A DNA stretch of 64,000 nucleotides from contig OY992540.1 of assembly GCA_963921195.1 (NCBI GenBank), forward strand, positions 193,720,692-193,784,691. Reading direction: 5' to 3'. This DNA comes from Pegoplata infirma (lineage: Eukaryota; Arthropoda; Insecta; Diptera; Anthomyiidae). The position numbers were made by a program, and so were the translations under genes. The first letter of the stretch is position 1, and the number at the start of each line of letters is the position of its first letter. Shown here piece after piece: positions 9,612 to 19,689 of the stretch. The notes under the pieces were generated by a model. That model was not told the DNA's origin. It saw only the letters and a list, made by a program, of their open reading frames with translations, and did not search any database.

Positions 9612-11420
9612 CAGAGCTTCTCACTAACTTTTGCTTCGCGACCCCTTTTTAATATTTCAAATTTCGCGCGACCCACCACATAAAAAACAAGTGAGAAAAC
9701 TTAAATCGGTCAAGACCGACCATATTATAATATACACCAGGTTTTCCCGAAAATGGATCTCAAGTCCAAACATGGACTCATTAGATCCCTGGTTTTAAAG
9801 ATCTTTAATAAGTCTAGAAAACACACAGAAGCGAAAATTGAGGGAAATAGGCTTTTTTACTACCAACGACCGATTTTACTGAATATCGAGCGAAATTTTT
9901 ATATGAAAACTAATTGTAAGTCTAACAAGTAAAAAAGTTAAATTCGTCCTTGCCGAATGTAGTGATACCCTCCAAAATTTCAAAGAGATTATTTCAAAAA
10001 ACTTTATTTAAAAGGAAATAATTTAAAAAAAAAAAATTTTTGAAAAAAAAATTCCGCGAAAAAAAATTTTGGTAAAAAAAAATCCGCGATTTTTTTTTTT
10101 TTTTGTCAAAAAATGTGTTCGTACTTGTTTAAATACCATTTGGTGTTCAATTATGTTCACATATGTCAACCAGAAGCCGAATTAAAGCATTTTGTATTTT
10201 TAGGTTATGTTGATTGTACTGAAATTTTTGAGGTGTGCTTACATTTTCGTTCATAACTTTTGAATCGCTAAGCCGATATCGCTCAAATGCAATTCCAAAC
10301 TTCTTGGGAGAACTTCCAATAAATATGTTAAGTTTCAGTCATCTCTGTGCAATATTTTGCCCATGAGAGCATTTTCCACAGACAGACGGACAGACGGACA
10401 TCGCTAGAATGTCTTAAAATCGATCGGGCATCATGAATATATATACTTTATGGGGTCCCAGACCGATATTTCGATGAGTTACAAACGGAATGACAAACTT
10501 ATATATACCCTCTATCACTACGTGGAGGGTATAAAAAGGGTCCGATTATGATCAGATTTGATAAAGTTACCAAAGTACACGTTTAACAAATACGACCAAC
10601 ATTTTTGTCAAATATTTCCTTTTCATGAACTTTGAGATATTTTTGGGAACATCTGAAGGGTGGTTTGTATGGGGACTACAAGTAGAACTGGTCCGATTTC
10701 TTTAAAATTTGGAATGATTCTTTGTAAATACTTTTACCTGATAAATTTCGAAAGCATACTTATTATAATACGGTTTTAAGAGTAGTTTTTGCCAAGTTTA
10801 AATGGAACGTTTGTATATGGGCTATATCTAAAAATGGGCCGATTTTTTTTTACATTTTAGCTGTTTTCAAAGTCCCCAATTAAGCAAGGATGCTGATAGC
10901 ATGTAGTCCTGGCGATCATATCCTGAAGTAGTCAGATTTAAAAATTGAGCTTTTTTTTAACATTTTAGATAATTTTGAAGCCCTAACGAACTATAAAGCT
11001 GAAAATTGCGCATATCTTAAAGTTGTGGGATTTAAAATTGTTGTACTTTGAACAGAAAAATAATATGAATGATGGTAAAATTGTGTTTTTGGCATGCATA
11101 AATACTAACATAAGATCCACACGAACCTGGATTTTTCGGTGTAAGGGTGGAAAGACGAAAGTAAAACAGGGGTAAATTTAATTCTATCTTTTCCAGAGTT
11201 TTTTGAAGCCGACTGATAAGCTGAAAAGCTAAAAATAGGCATAAATTTGCAGATCCTAACGTAGCCGTATATTTTTATATTTTAATAAATGAGCAATTAC
11301 CAAAAAATTATGATTTACTTTTATATTTTAGAAATTTTAATTTTAATAATTTTAGCATGATGTTTACTAAACTCTTCGCGACCCCCTAGGGGGTCGCGAC
11401 CCACCGTTTGAGAACCATTG
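9612..11420. mobile_element. hAT-like non-autonomous transposon with nested DINE-1
   Basis: The left terminus is CAGAGCTTCTCACTAACT and the inverted right terminus is CAATGGTTCTCAAACGG. A perfect 8-bp duplication TACTAGAG lies at 9604-9611 and 11421-11428. GGGTCGCGACC motifs lie near both ends. It is the same family as 3722-4701, inverted. DINE-1 copy 3 (9926-10532) is inserted within. The remaining interior is AT-rich with no transposase frame. Confidence 0.9.
9926..10532 (-). mobile_element. DINE-1-like element, copy 3
   Basis: Read on the minus strand it starts ATACCCTCCACGTAGTGATAG, carries GACCCCATAAAGTATATATA and a five-unit tract (plus strand 10379-10399, CAGACAGACGGACAGACGG), and ends CTTTTTTACTTG. 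It is of the same subtype as copies 5 and 10. It is nested in the hAT element at 9612-11420 and so is younger than it. Confidence 0.88.
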
Positions 11421-11564
11421 TACTAGAGACTGTCAAAATTGAGTGATTTTGGGCATTTTTGCATTGATAAATATGAATGATTTGGTGAAGTTTTACATTA
11501 ATTGTCAACAAAAATTCAATATTTAACAAAATGGTACTAAATTAATTTTCGTAGTTGGTATATA
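11421..11564. other. Short spacer between transposons
   Basis: AT-rich; it begins with the target duplication of the preceding hAT. No feature. Confidence 0.4.
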
Positions 11565-12671
11565 TGAGGCATTCCACACCAAATGTCCCGCTTTTAAAGT
11601 TTAAATGTTTGTCCATCCACACAAAAAAAATCAGAAACGCGTTTTTCGTTTTTTTTTTTCGAGAAAATCGCATTTGAATTTTTAATTTCATAACAATTTT
11701 GTAATTTGCTTGTATTTTTTGTTTTAACGTTGCGAATGAGTATTATTAATTGCATAAATATTACTCATACGCTCTGTTGAAACAAGAAAATACAGGCAAA
11801 TTACTAAATTGTTATGAAATTTGATATTCAAATGCGATTTTCTCGCAAAAAAATGAAAAGCAGATGTCTGAATTTTTTGTGTGGATAGACAAACATCTAA
11901 ACTTTAAAAAAACAAAAAAAAAAAGTGGCCGGCTTTTTATAAATTGACTTTTTAAAAAATGAAAAATTTCACAACAGGTTCTGAAAATTTTCAAAAAAAA
12001 ACATTTAAGTCGATAGCCATAGAGTAAGTAGAATAAGAGACATTACTGGTGAAACTGCACTTCCATTGTAAAATTTTTTTTTAGCCGTGAAGTCCGATTA
12101 TCTCGGGGTAGAAACCCAGAATATTTCAAAAGGAAATTGAAAAAAAAAAGTAAAATTACGAATTCATTTAAAAAAGAAATTGAAAAAAAAAGTAAAATTA
12201 CAAATTCATTTCAAAAGGAAATTGAAAAAAGAGAAACCCAAATACCTTTCAAAAGGAAATAAAGAAAAACAACGAATGCATTTAAAAGGTAAATGAAAAA
12301 AAAACAAGTGAATTTTATCTATTCTATTATCTATTCTTGAGATAATCGTAGTTCACAATTTGGGTCTCACAAAGTTTTCACTAATCGTACCTCTGTTTAT
12401 TTCTTTACTCTATGCGATAGCTTATACAAAATTATACAAGAATGTAAATTTTTGAGATTGTGGTGCATTCCGTTTTAATTTGATAAATATTTAAACAAGG
12501 CAACTCGACACAAGTTTTACCATTTTTCTAATATTTGACCACATCTCCTAAGCACAGTTTTTGAAAAATTTAAAAACCAAAAACGCAATTTTCTTAGTTC
12601 CAAATAGGGCTATTCATACAACCTATTCAGAAATTAACTGTACACATGTGTTTTTTCGCTGGAATGCCTCA
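11565..12671. mobile_element. TA-flanked hairpin DNA element
   Basis: The left end TGAGGCATTCCACACC and the inverted right end TGAGGCATTCCAGCG are flanked by TA (11563-11564 and 12672-12673). Inside, 11590-11745 and 11750-11940 form a second inverted repeat (both arms carry AAATGCGATTTTCTCG in opposite senses). 12100-12300 holds about four diverged ~50-bp units (TTTCAAAAGGAAATTGAAAA). Non-coding. Confidence 0.75.
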
Positions 12672-12802
12672 TATTTGAATTTTGATGAGTGACTTTTTTT
12701 TGTTGCCATTTAAATGCTATTTTGGCAAAAGTGATCGATCGAAGATTTTGGTTTTTGTTGCTAAATTTTTCTTACACATCCCAAATACATATACAGAAAA
12801 AA

Positions 12803-13075
12803 TTATGGTATTCGCACTTTTAGGTTAAAACAGCCTCGGACCACCCATGGCACCCATCTGGCAGAAAGCTTTCTTAAGCCCAACAGATCGTTTAAAATCG
12901 AAACCACACTGCCATATGAAATGTCTATGGCATCAATAATATCACGCACTTTTACTATTTGATCGGCAAACACCATATCGTGGATTTTTTCGACATTTTC
13001 GGGTTGGCCGCCCCGAACGTTCATCGTTTGGCCGTCCAAACGTTCAGCAATTGGCCGTCCAGAACGTTCAGAGTC
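12803..13075 (-). pseudogene. mariner transposase relic (N-terminal helix-turn-helix)
   Basis: The minus-strand frame contains NVEKIHDMVFADQIVKVRDI, then DISYGSVVSILNDLLGLRKL and SARWVP. This is the conserved DNA-binding helix-turn-helix and linker of mariner-family transposases. The catalytic DD34D region is absent: after ARWVP the frame degenerates and stops. Upstream, ERSGRP-like sequence is present twice, suggesting a small internal duplication. The fragment is 78 codons from its first ATG, against about 345 for the family. Confidence 0.75.
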
Positions 13076-14199
13076 ATTTGTACTTTTGTGCGATTACACT
13101 ATATGGGGTATAATTAGGCTGACCATTCGTACTGATTTGATCAGTACATGTACTGATTTTTGATCACGTGTACTGATCAAAAAGCGTTGTACTGATTTGT
13201 ACTGATTTTTTAAAATATGTACTGATTGTACTGATTTTTGAACATTTCAACATAAAAAATAATTTTATTCGAAAATTCTATAAAAAACTTGAATTTCCAT
13301 AATATAAGTCGTCAGATTTTTTTTTTATTACTTAAGCCTGACAAAGAGATGAATGAATTTATTCTAAGGAGATTAGAGTTCGTGAATCAACGCAAAAATG
13401 TATCTTAGCATGAGGTTATTTTGATCTTCCTAAATTTATATGAAAATGCGCACAGAATCTTTTATGACAAAAATTTCAATGGGCCGATGGATTTTTATAT
13501 ATTTTTAGAAAGATGATGTAAATTGCATGAATCCAAATGATTCTGAGATCTTAAATGAGGTAATGTCTTTAGAGCTTATTCGAAAAAGCGCTTAGAAAAT
13601 CAGGGACATTTAAAAAGTACATGCTTATTAGCTGTGAAGTTCTCTTACAGGAAAAGTTGTCAAAACTTACGGAAAAAAGTCTTCAAAATCCGAGGGATTT
13701 TCTTGCTCCTGTGGAATTTTGTTATATTTTCTGCACTGAAACGATCAAAACATTCAAATGAATTCCTTTAGAGTCAACTAAATTTTCTGTAAAACAACGA
13801 CAACAGTTCACTCAAAAAATTATGTCATTAACTGTTTGTAGTTTATTTAAAAAGTTTTCCGTTTAGTCGTTTTTAAAAGAAAAAACATTTGTTTGATGTT
13901 CAGTTTTTATTAATGACTACTTCAGTCCTTTGTTTCAAAAATAACACACCAAAAAATAAAGACTTTCATTAACATTTAATTTTTAAAGTCATTTATTTTT
14001 GTTCTGTAAGTAAAAACTACTGATTATTCCTTTGATTTTTAATGATTTGTGTAAGTAATTTTTTTTTAAATTGTTGGTATTTTTTAATGAAATATCATTA
14101 GTTTTTACCTACACAAGTCAGTTATTTTTTTGTAGACAAAAAAAATCAAAAAATTATTTATAGAAATATAAAAACATGTTTGTATCAAGTGACTTTGGC

Positions 14200-14265
14200 A
14201 CGATGGGTAGAGTGTCTGGCCAGAATGTAGTTGATTGCGGGATCGATTCCCCAAAAATTTTATTA
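14200..14265 (+). ncRNA. tRNA-like SINE head (pol III A and B boxes)
   Basis: TGGCACGATGGGTAGAGTG resembles an A box/D-loop, and GCGGGATCGATTCCCC about 30 bases later resembles a B box (consensus GGTTCGANTCC). The segment cannot fold as a full tRNA by eye and is followed by A/T-rich sequence, so a SINE fragment is likelier than a tRNA gene. Confidence 0.45.
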
Positions 14266-14329
14266 AAAATTTTTAAAAAAATATTTCAACAAAAAATTGT
14301 AAAAAATTACCTACGAAATCATTAATTTT

Positions 14330-14460
14330 TATTGTTTTCGTAGGTTATTTTTTTGAAATTTGTTGGTAAAAATAACAGAACTATCATTAATTTTTAATGT
14401 TTTCGTAGGTTATTTTTTCGAATTTGTTGGTAAAAAAGAGTAAAAAAAACGTAATTTTTT
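14330..14460 (+). repeat. Two tandem ~62-bp units
   Basis: ATCATTAATTTTT followed by TGTTTTCGTAGGTTATTTTT and TTTGTTGGTAAAAA occurs twice in a row (14322 and 14384 onward) with few differences. Confidence 0.6.
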
Positions 14461-14965
14461 AATGTTTAATGTTATTTATTTTAGAAAATTTTGTCAACAG
14501 TAAAAAATAAATGTTGATGTTTTTTAAAACAAATGAATAATTACTGGGATGGTTTTCAATTGTTTATTCACTGGTTTTAAGTGTGTTTTTCATTTGTTTT
14601 TGCCTACAAAATATTTTGAGTGTTGTTTTTTATCAGTTGTTTTTTTGCAGTTTTTTTTTAGCTGTTGTTTTTTGCAGTTGTTTTATAAAAGTTGTTTTTT
14701 AACAGTTGCTTTAAATCAAAATTAATGGGGTCCAGTTAGTTTAATCAGAATTTTTTGAGTGTTGAAAATCATCAAAAACATAAAAACTTGGGCGTACTGA
14801 TTTAAGCTCAGAAAAAAATGGTCAGCCTAGGTATAATGCCTTTGTGCTGATGTTTGTAACAACTCAAAATATTGGTCCTAGGCCAACCTTCAATCGACTC
14901 AGAATTACTTTTAAAGTCGATATAGCGATGTCTCCATGGTAATGTTGTGAGCACGATACAGGTCG

Positions 14966-15350
14966 CAATTTTTACTTGATTTGTCTGAAAATTGAAACTT
15001 AAGCTTTTTTTGAGTCAAGGACTATGCCTTTTACAAACGTCCCCTTTGAGTTGGCTGCAATGGATACTACCCCATTTTAACAGGTAGCCTTGGGTGCTAA
15101 GGATTTTTGATTTTTATGTGACTTTGGGGGATGCAATTGGAATACTAGCATAATTTTTTAAAGTAGCGTAACTCAGAGAAATCTCTAATAAAGTTACGAT
15201 TTTGCGATTTTTTATTACTTAAAAGTCACATAATTCGTGAAAATAAGTTGTTGCAAAATTTTTTAAATCGCCCACTGTTTATACAAATAAAAAACAAATT
15301 AATGATTTATTACAATTTTCAAATATTTATTAACTTATTATTAATATTAT
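14966..15350. other. No gene recognised
   Basis: Sequence between the decayed DINE-1 copy and the secreted-peptide gene. It may hold the downstream part of the DINE-1 copy, but no termini are visible. Confidence 0.35.
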
Positions 15351-15373
15351 TACACCAATGACAGAAATAAATA

Positions 15374-15379
15374 TTTATT
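15374..15379 (-). terminator. Poly(A) signal AATAAA of the secreted-peptide gene
   Basis: Minus-strand AATAAA lies about 25 bases past the stop codon at 15403-15405, and a second AATAAA-like word sits nearby in TTATTAAAAATAAATATT. Spacing suits a compact single-exon transcript. Confidence 0.55.
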
Positions 15380-15402
15380 TTTAATAAATTAACTTAAGAT
15401 AT

Positions 15403-15672
15403 TTAAACAGTACGATAGTAGTAAGAGCGATGACGTCTATACGATCTTGCAGTAGTATTAGTAGTGTTTGTTGTATTAGTAGTATTTGTTGTATTAGTTG
15501 TATTAGTAGTGTTAGTCGTATTAGTAGTATTTGTAGTATTAGTAGTGTTAGTCGTATTTGTTGTGTAATGAGAAACCGTAGTCCTACGCCCTCTTTGTGG
15601 ATAACAATGACCAGTTTTAAACAGCGTGACACATAAAATTATCAATATCAAAAATTTCATATTTAATTTCAT
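15403..15672 (-). CDS. Small secreted Thr/Asn-repeat peptide
   Basis: This is an 89-residue protein. Residues 1-23 (or 5-23 from the second Met) form a signal peptide with core KFLILIILCVTLF and probable cleavage after GHC. A short basic stretch YPQRGRR follows, then twelve TTN triplets (residues 37-74) and a basic, Tyr-rich tail ARSYRRHRSYYYRTV. Every Asn is followed by Thr-Thr, so all are N-glycosylation sequons, and the Thr could carry O-glycans. A mucin-, glue- or eggshell-like secreted role is inference and no named family was recognised. Thr and Asn codons vary only at third positions (ACT, ACA, ACG; AAT, AAC). A TATA box, initiator and poly(A) signal lie at the right distances, so a real gene is likely. 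The first ATG at 15672 is chosen; the second, at 15660, is equally workable. Confidence 0.72.
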   Translation of the reverse strand: MKLNMKFLILIILCVTLFKTGHCYPQRGRRTTVSHYTTNTTNTTNTTNTTNTTNTTNTTNTTNTTNTTNTTNTTARSYRRHRSYYYRTV

Positions 15673-15725
15673 TTTTAAGCGTTTTATTATTGTTTTTACT
15701 CGATTTACGTTATTGTAATTGCAAC

Positions 15726-15758
15726 TGGATTAAAAGTTATTTCAATTTTCTTTATATA
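15726..15758 (-). promoter_or_regulatory. TATA box and initiator for the secreted-peptide gene
   Basis: On the minus strand TATATAAA (15758-15751) lies 32 bases before an initiator-like ATCCAGTT whose A is 15726. This is the usual fly TATA-to-start distance. It predicts a 5' leader of about 53 bases before the ATG at 15672. Confidence 0.6.
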
Positions 15759-15829
15759 CGGTTTTAAAAGTCATGCGGTTATTATCTGTGGCAATAAGTG
15801 ATAATTGCTTAAATCGACATCATATATAG

Positions 15830-16284
15830 TAGCCCAGCAGAAATTTTGCTGAACTGGCAGCAGCTTTTGAAAAGGAAACTCGAGTCAAGAAACGCATCCA
15901 AACCTGCTGAATTCATGCATGATTCTCTAAGGCGATGTCACACTTTAGAGCGCTAGTTGGATACACCGAAAAAGCTCTCTTAAGATGCTCTGAATTCACA
16001 TCTCTTTAGAGCGCTGCAAAAATCGGGATAAAGTTGCAGTGAATTCATGTCTCTTTTTAGAGCTGATTTAAGCAGAATAAAGATGAAGCACATTTGACTA
16101 TTTCTGAAATACAAATTACAAAATCTGAAATACAATTAAATAATTCTGAATATTATTTGACTATTTCTGAAATACATTTAAAAATGGTGTTAACCAACCA
16201 CTGAAAACGTATTTTTTAGTTTATTTTGTAGTATTGTTAAAAAATTAAACATTTTTATGTCAAAAAAAGTTCAAAGTCCTGATT
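15830..16284. repeat. Short tandem motifs; no gene
   Basis: 15945-16070 repeats TTTAGAGCGCT and GTGAATTCATGTCTC words about every 55-60 bases. 16090-16190 repeats ATTTCTGAAATACA words related to those at 18990-19300. The last eight bases are the target duplication of the next hAT. Confidence 0.5.
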
Positions 16285-18243
16285 CAGTGGCGTATACAGG
16301 GCCCCCGGGCCCCCGGGCCCCCCCCCCGAAATGATTTCACAAATTTCAGGATTTGGTATCAAATATCAAGTACAATATTAAAAAATCGAAAAACATTAAG
16401 AATCGAAAATTTTTTTAAGAAAAATGTTTTGAAACTGAAAATTTTTCTGTTAAAAGAATCTCAAAATCTGAAAATTTTTTCTTAGAATTTGAAACTTTTC
16501 AACTTAAGATTCTAATGAAAAATATCTTAGAACCTGAAGTTTAATGTACACAAAAAATGGACCTAATTGTAAGTAAAATGTAGTCAAATCTTAAAAAGCA
16601 ATGTCTCAGAATCATACTCTGTTCTAAAAAAAAATGTCTCAGAATCTAAAACTTTCTATAAGAAAAATGTCTGAGAATCGAAGACATTTTATAGTAATAA
16701 TGTCTTAAAATATTGGCCTTTTTCTCAGAATCTATGACTTTTTCTATAGGAAAAATGTCTTAGAATCTGAGACTTTTTCTATAAAGAATTCTCAGAATCT
16801 GAGGCTTTTCTATATGAAAAATGTTTCAGAATCTGAGAACTTTCTATAGGAATAATGTCTCTGAATCTGAAAAATGTCTAAAAATCTGAGATTTTTTCTA
16901 TAAAAAAAAATCGTAGAATCTGAGGCTATTCCATATGAAAAATGTTTTAGAATCTGAAAACTTTCTGTTGGAAAATTTCTCAGAATTTTTCTTACAATCT
17001 TAAAAAATGTCTCTGAATTTTATACTTTTTTTACGAAAAATGTCTCAGAATCAACGAATTTTTCTTAAGGAAAATTATCTCTAAATCTAAGATTTTGTGT
17101 ATATTAAAAATGTCTCATTGTCAGAGACACAAGCTGAGACTTTTGGTACAGAAAAATGCTCAAAATCTAAGACTTTTTCTATTGTAAAAATAAACTTTTC
17201 TATAAGAATAATGTCTCAGAATCTAAGTATTTTTCTATTGGAAAAATATTTCAGAATCTGAGACTTTTTCTTTAGGAAAAATATCTTAGAATCCGAAGCT
17301 TTTTCTATATGAAAAATGTTTTATAATCTGACAATTTCCATAGGCACAATTTCTCAGAATCTGAGACTTGTTCTATAGGAAAATGTCTAAGAATTTGAAA
17401 ATTTTTCTATAGGACAAGTGTTTAAGCACTGAGACTTTTTCGAAAAAACTGTCTCAAAATCTAAGAAATTTTCAGTAGAAAAAATGTCTGAGAATCTGAG
17501 ATATTTTCTATAGGAAAAATGTCGAAGAATCTGAGACTTTTTCTATAGGAAAAATGTCTTAGAATTTAAGACTTTTTCTATAAGAAAATTTTCTCAGAAT
17601 CCGAGAATTTTTCTTTAGGAAAAAGGTTTTAGAATCTAGCTCTCAGATTCTGAATTATTTTTCTTATAGAAAAAGCGAAGATATTCTTAGAATCTTAAAC
17701 TTTTTTTGTATAATGTTTCAGAATCTGAGTAAATGTGCTAGACTAGAAATATTTCAGATTCTGGGAAAATGTCTTACAATCGGAGTCTTTTCTTTTGGAA
17801 AATTTATTTATGAATATGTTTACAGAATCATTTTTTAAATGACTTTTTCAAGAGAAACGTTTTCCATTGGAAATATGATTTAGAGTCTTTGACTTTTTCT
17901 ATAAAAAAAACTGTCTTAACTGGAAATTGTCATAAAATCTTAGACTATTTGAAAAAAAAATTCCGATGCTGATAATCTATTTTGTTAAAATGTATCAGCA
18001 TCTGATACAATTCACATTTTAAAAAAAGGCTTAAGTCTCTCAAAAAATTTATTAAAAAAAATTAAAATTTTTTTTCCAGTTTAAACTTACACAAAAATGA
18101 AGAATCTGATTGTGATACATTCAGTTCAAGGAAAAGATCGAGAAAAATTCGTAAACATGTGCTGTTATGTAAATTTTTTGTAAAAAAAAAAATTTTAAAA
18201 AATGTTGGGCCCCCACCGAAATAAAATCCTGGATACGCCCCTG
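16285..18243. mobile_element. hAT element (CAGTGGCGTA family) filled with a minisatellite
   Basis: The left terminus is CAGTGGCGTATACAGGGCCC and the inverted right terminus is CAGGGGCGTATCCAGGAT. A perfect 8-bp duplication TCCTGATT lies at 16277-16284 and 18244-18251. Both ends have a GGGCCCCC block just inside. Nearly all the interior (about 16600-17900) is a degenerate tandem repeat of an AAAATGTCTCAGAATCTGAG-type unit. No transposase. The same family occurs at 18358-18508 and 50318-52755. Confidence 0.9.
16600..17900. repeat. Degenerate 35- to 40-bp minisatellite (TGTCTCAGAATCTGAGACTT)
   Basis: About 30 diverged copies of a unit made of AAAAATGTCT, CAGAATCTGAGA and CTTTTTCTATAGG. The central CAGAATCTG is nearly palindromic. 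Related arrays lie at 20800-20960, 43380-44888 and 51160-52080. Confidence 0.75.
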
Positions 18244-18357
18244 TCCTGATTACACCATTTCCACTTTTATTTCAGAGAATACAAATTATTTATTTATTGA
18301 ATTTTTAACATATAATTACAAAGCATATACTAAATTAACCTAATCGAGACTGCTGAC

Positions 18358-18508
18358 CAATGACGTATTCAGAGGGGGGGGCCCAACAACAACAACAAAA
18401 ATTATTTTTTTTATATGTATTGGAAACACAAATCTCACGAAAAGAACAACAAATTTTATTTTGTTGTTGTTGTTGGGCCCTGAAAAAACAATCCTGCGTA
18501 CGCCTATG
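18358..18508. mobile_element. 151-bp hAT MITE, short relative of 16285-18243
   Basis: It starts CAATGACGTATTCAGAGG and its inverted right end is CATAGGCGTACGCAGGAT. GGGCCCAACAACAACAAC inside the left end pairs with GTTGTTGTTGTTGGGCCC inside the right, so the whole unit is a hairpin. Flanks CTGCTGAC and CTGGTGAC are a 7-of-8 target duplication. Confidence 0.7.
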
Positions 18509-18532
18509 CTGGTGACTATGACCATTGGGTAC

Positions 18533-18904
18533 GTTCAGCAGAGAAAGCTGCTACTCAGCTGCTACTCAACATTCTGCTGAACGGTTTGATTTTTGACATT
18601 TCAGTCAACATGTTGAGTGAGCGCTTCTCATCACTAGTAGCGTACACAATTTATGCTACATTTGATCACAAACTGATAAATAAGCTGTTTTAATGAAATT
18701 ATTTATTTTTTTGGACGTTATTCAAAGAAGTAAACACAACAAATCATAAAAAAGTATTTTTTACAGCAAAAAATGAATGAAACCGTCAAAAAAAAAAAAA
18801 TATTCAAATATTTTAAAACATTCACAAAAAAATGCGTTCAGCAGATTCAACTAATCAAAACATGCTACATCTCAACTGTTGAGTAGCAGGTTTCTCTGCT
18901 GAAC
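18533..18904. mobile_element. Foldback MITE (GTTCAGCAGAGAAA ends)
   Basis: GTTCAGCAGAGAAAGCTGCT at the left has an almost exact inverted copy GTTCAGCAGAGAAACCTGCT at the right, continuing through ACTCA. The centre is AT-rich. The target duplication is unclear (possibly the dinucleotide AC). Confidence 0.65.
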
Positions 18905-18924
18905 ACGCTCATTGTCTCGTTGTA

Positions 18925-18978
18925 GCGAAACCGACCAAGGCATGTGGTGGGAATCGAACCAACTAGCATACTGGGCGC
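18925..18978 (-). ncRNA. tRNA-like fragment with B box
   Basis: The minus strand reads GCTAGTTGGTTCGATTCCCA, a full match to the pol III B box (GGTTCGATTCC) preceded by a tRNA-arm-like segment beginning GGCGCCCAGTATG. Without an acceptor stem it is best read as a SINE or tRNA-derived fragment. Confidence 0.45.
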
Positions 18979-19311
18979 CTAATATATAAATTATATTTCA
19001 GAAAATACAAAATATATTCAATATATTACCAAAAATTTCCGATCATATTTAAAAAAATCCAATTACATTTAAAAAATTTCCAATTATATTTAGAAAATTT
19101 CAAATTATATTTCAGAAACTTCCATTTATATTTCAGATATTACCATTTATAACCAAAAAATGTTTGATTACATTTCAAAAATTTTCAGTTTTATTGGAAA
19201 TTTTTGAAATATAATTGGACATTTTTAAATATAATTGGAGATTAAAAAATATGATTGGACATTTTTTGTAATATAATTTGTATTTTCTGAAACTAAAGTG
19301 GAAATGGTGTA

Positions 19312-19685
19312 CTCAAATTTTTTTTTTCATTCAAAATGTGTTAAAAGTGTTATGATTGAAGCACTTCTTTCAGCGCTGATTAATGCGCAATAATGATGCA
19401 GTCAAATCATGTGTCGTTGTCCAAAAATCATTGTTTTTCATTCCAAAAGTGTTAAATATATTTAAAAGGAAAGTATGTGTGAAATTTTATCAAAATATAA
19501 TTTTATATTTTAAGTTTTATATAAAAAATCTTAACAAAAAATTTAAATATTTTCCCCTTACTTTTACTGCATCCTCAAGAGCGCTCTCTGGATGCGCTTC
19601 GGTATGCTATAAAAAGATGATGTGTCGCCAAAATCTCATTTTATTTTTGCTGGGAGTTTAAATGCGTTTTGAAATTTTTTTTTTA
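19312..19685. other. No gene recognised
   Basis: AT-rich. A 92-codon open frame crosses it, but its composition is skewed to Phe, Lys and Asn and it has no homologous look. Treated as chance. Confidence 0.4.
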
Positions 19686-19689
19686 TAAA

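Larger units (their letters stand above)
13115..14829. mobile_element. hAT non-autonomous transposon (TAGGCTGACCAT family)
   Basis: TAGGCTGACCATTCGTACTG at the left and the inverted right end TAGGCTGACCATTTTTTTCTG share 13 terminal bases. A perfect 8-bp duplication GGTATAAT lies at 13107-13114 and 14830-14837. Subterminal TACTGATT words are repeated many times just inside the left end. 1,715 bp, no transposase frame. A tRNA-like segment lies at 14206-14262. Confidence 0.9.
13092..14965 (+). mobile_element. Decayed DINE-1-like 5' part, split by a hAT insertion
   Basis: 13092-13114 (ACACTATATGGGGTATAAT) is the 5' hairpin. After the insert, 14838-14950 continues with TTTGTAACAACTCAAAATATTGG, a damaged CCTAGGCC core, AAGTCGATATAGCGATGTC and no GTCY expansion. 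The 3' end could not be identified. Confidence 0.55.
18253..19309. mobile_element. TA-flanked DNA element with ~40-bp inverted ends
   Basis: The left end CACCATTTCCACTTTTATTT and the inverted right end CACCATTTCCACTTTAGTTT continue into AGARAATACAAATTAT on both sides, with TA at 18251-18252 and 19310-19311. Its right half is a string of ~30-bp ATTTCAGAAATTTCCAATTA-like repeats. It contains a 151-bp hAT MITE and a foldback, so it predates them. Confidence 0.75.

Noticed and set aside
15381..15632. Alternative minus-strand frame over the TTN gene, and a plus-strand frame at 15430-15636
   Set aside because: Both are shadows of the 9-bp-periodic repeat. Only the 15403-15672 frame has a signal peptide, synonymous-only variation and matched promoter and poly(A) sites.
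18925..18978. Functional tRNA gene
   Set aside because: Only the B-box region is clear. No matching acceptor stem or anticodon loop can be folded by eye.
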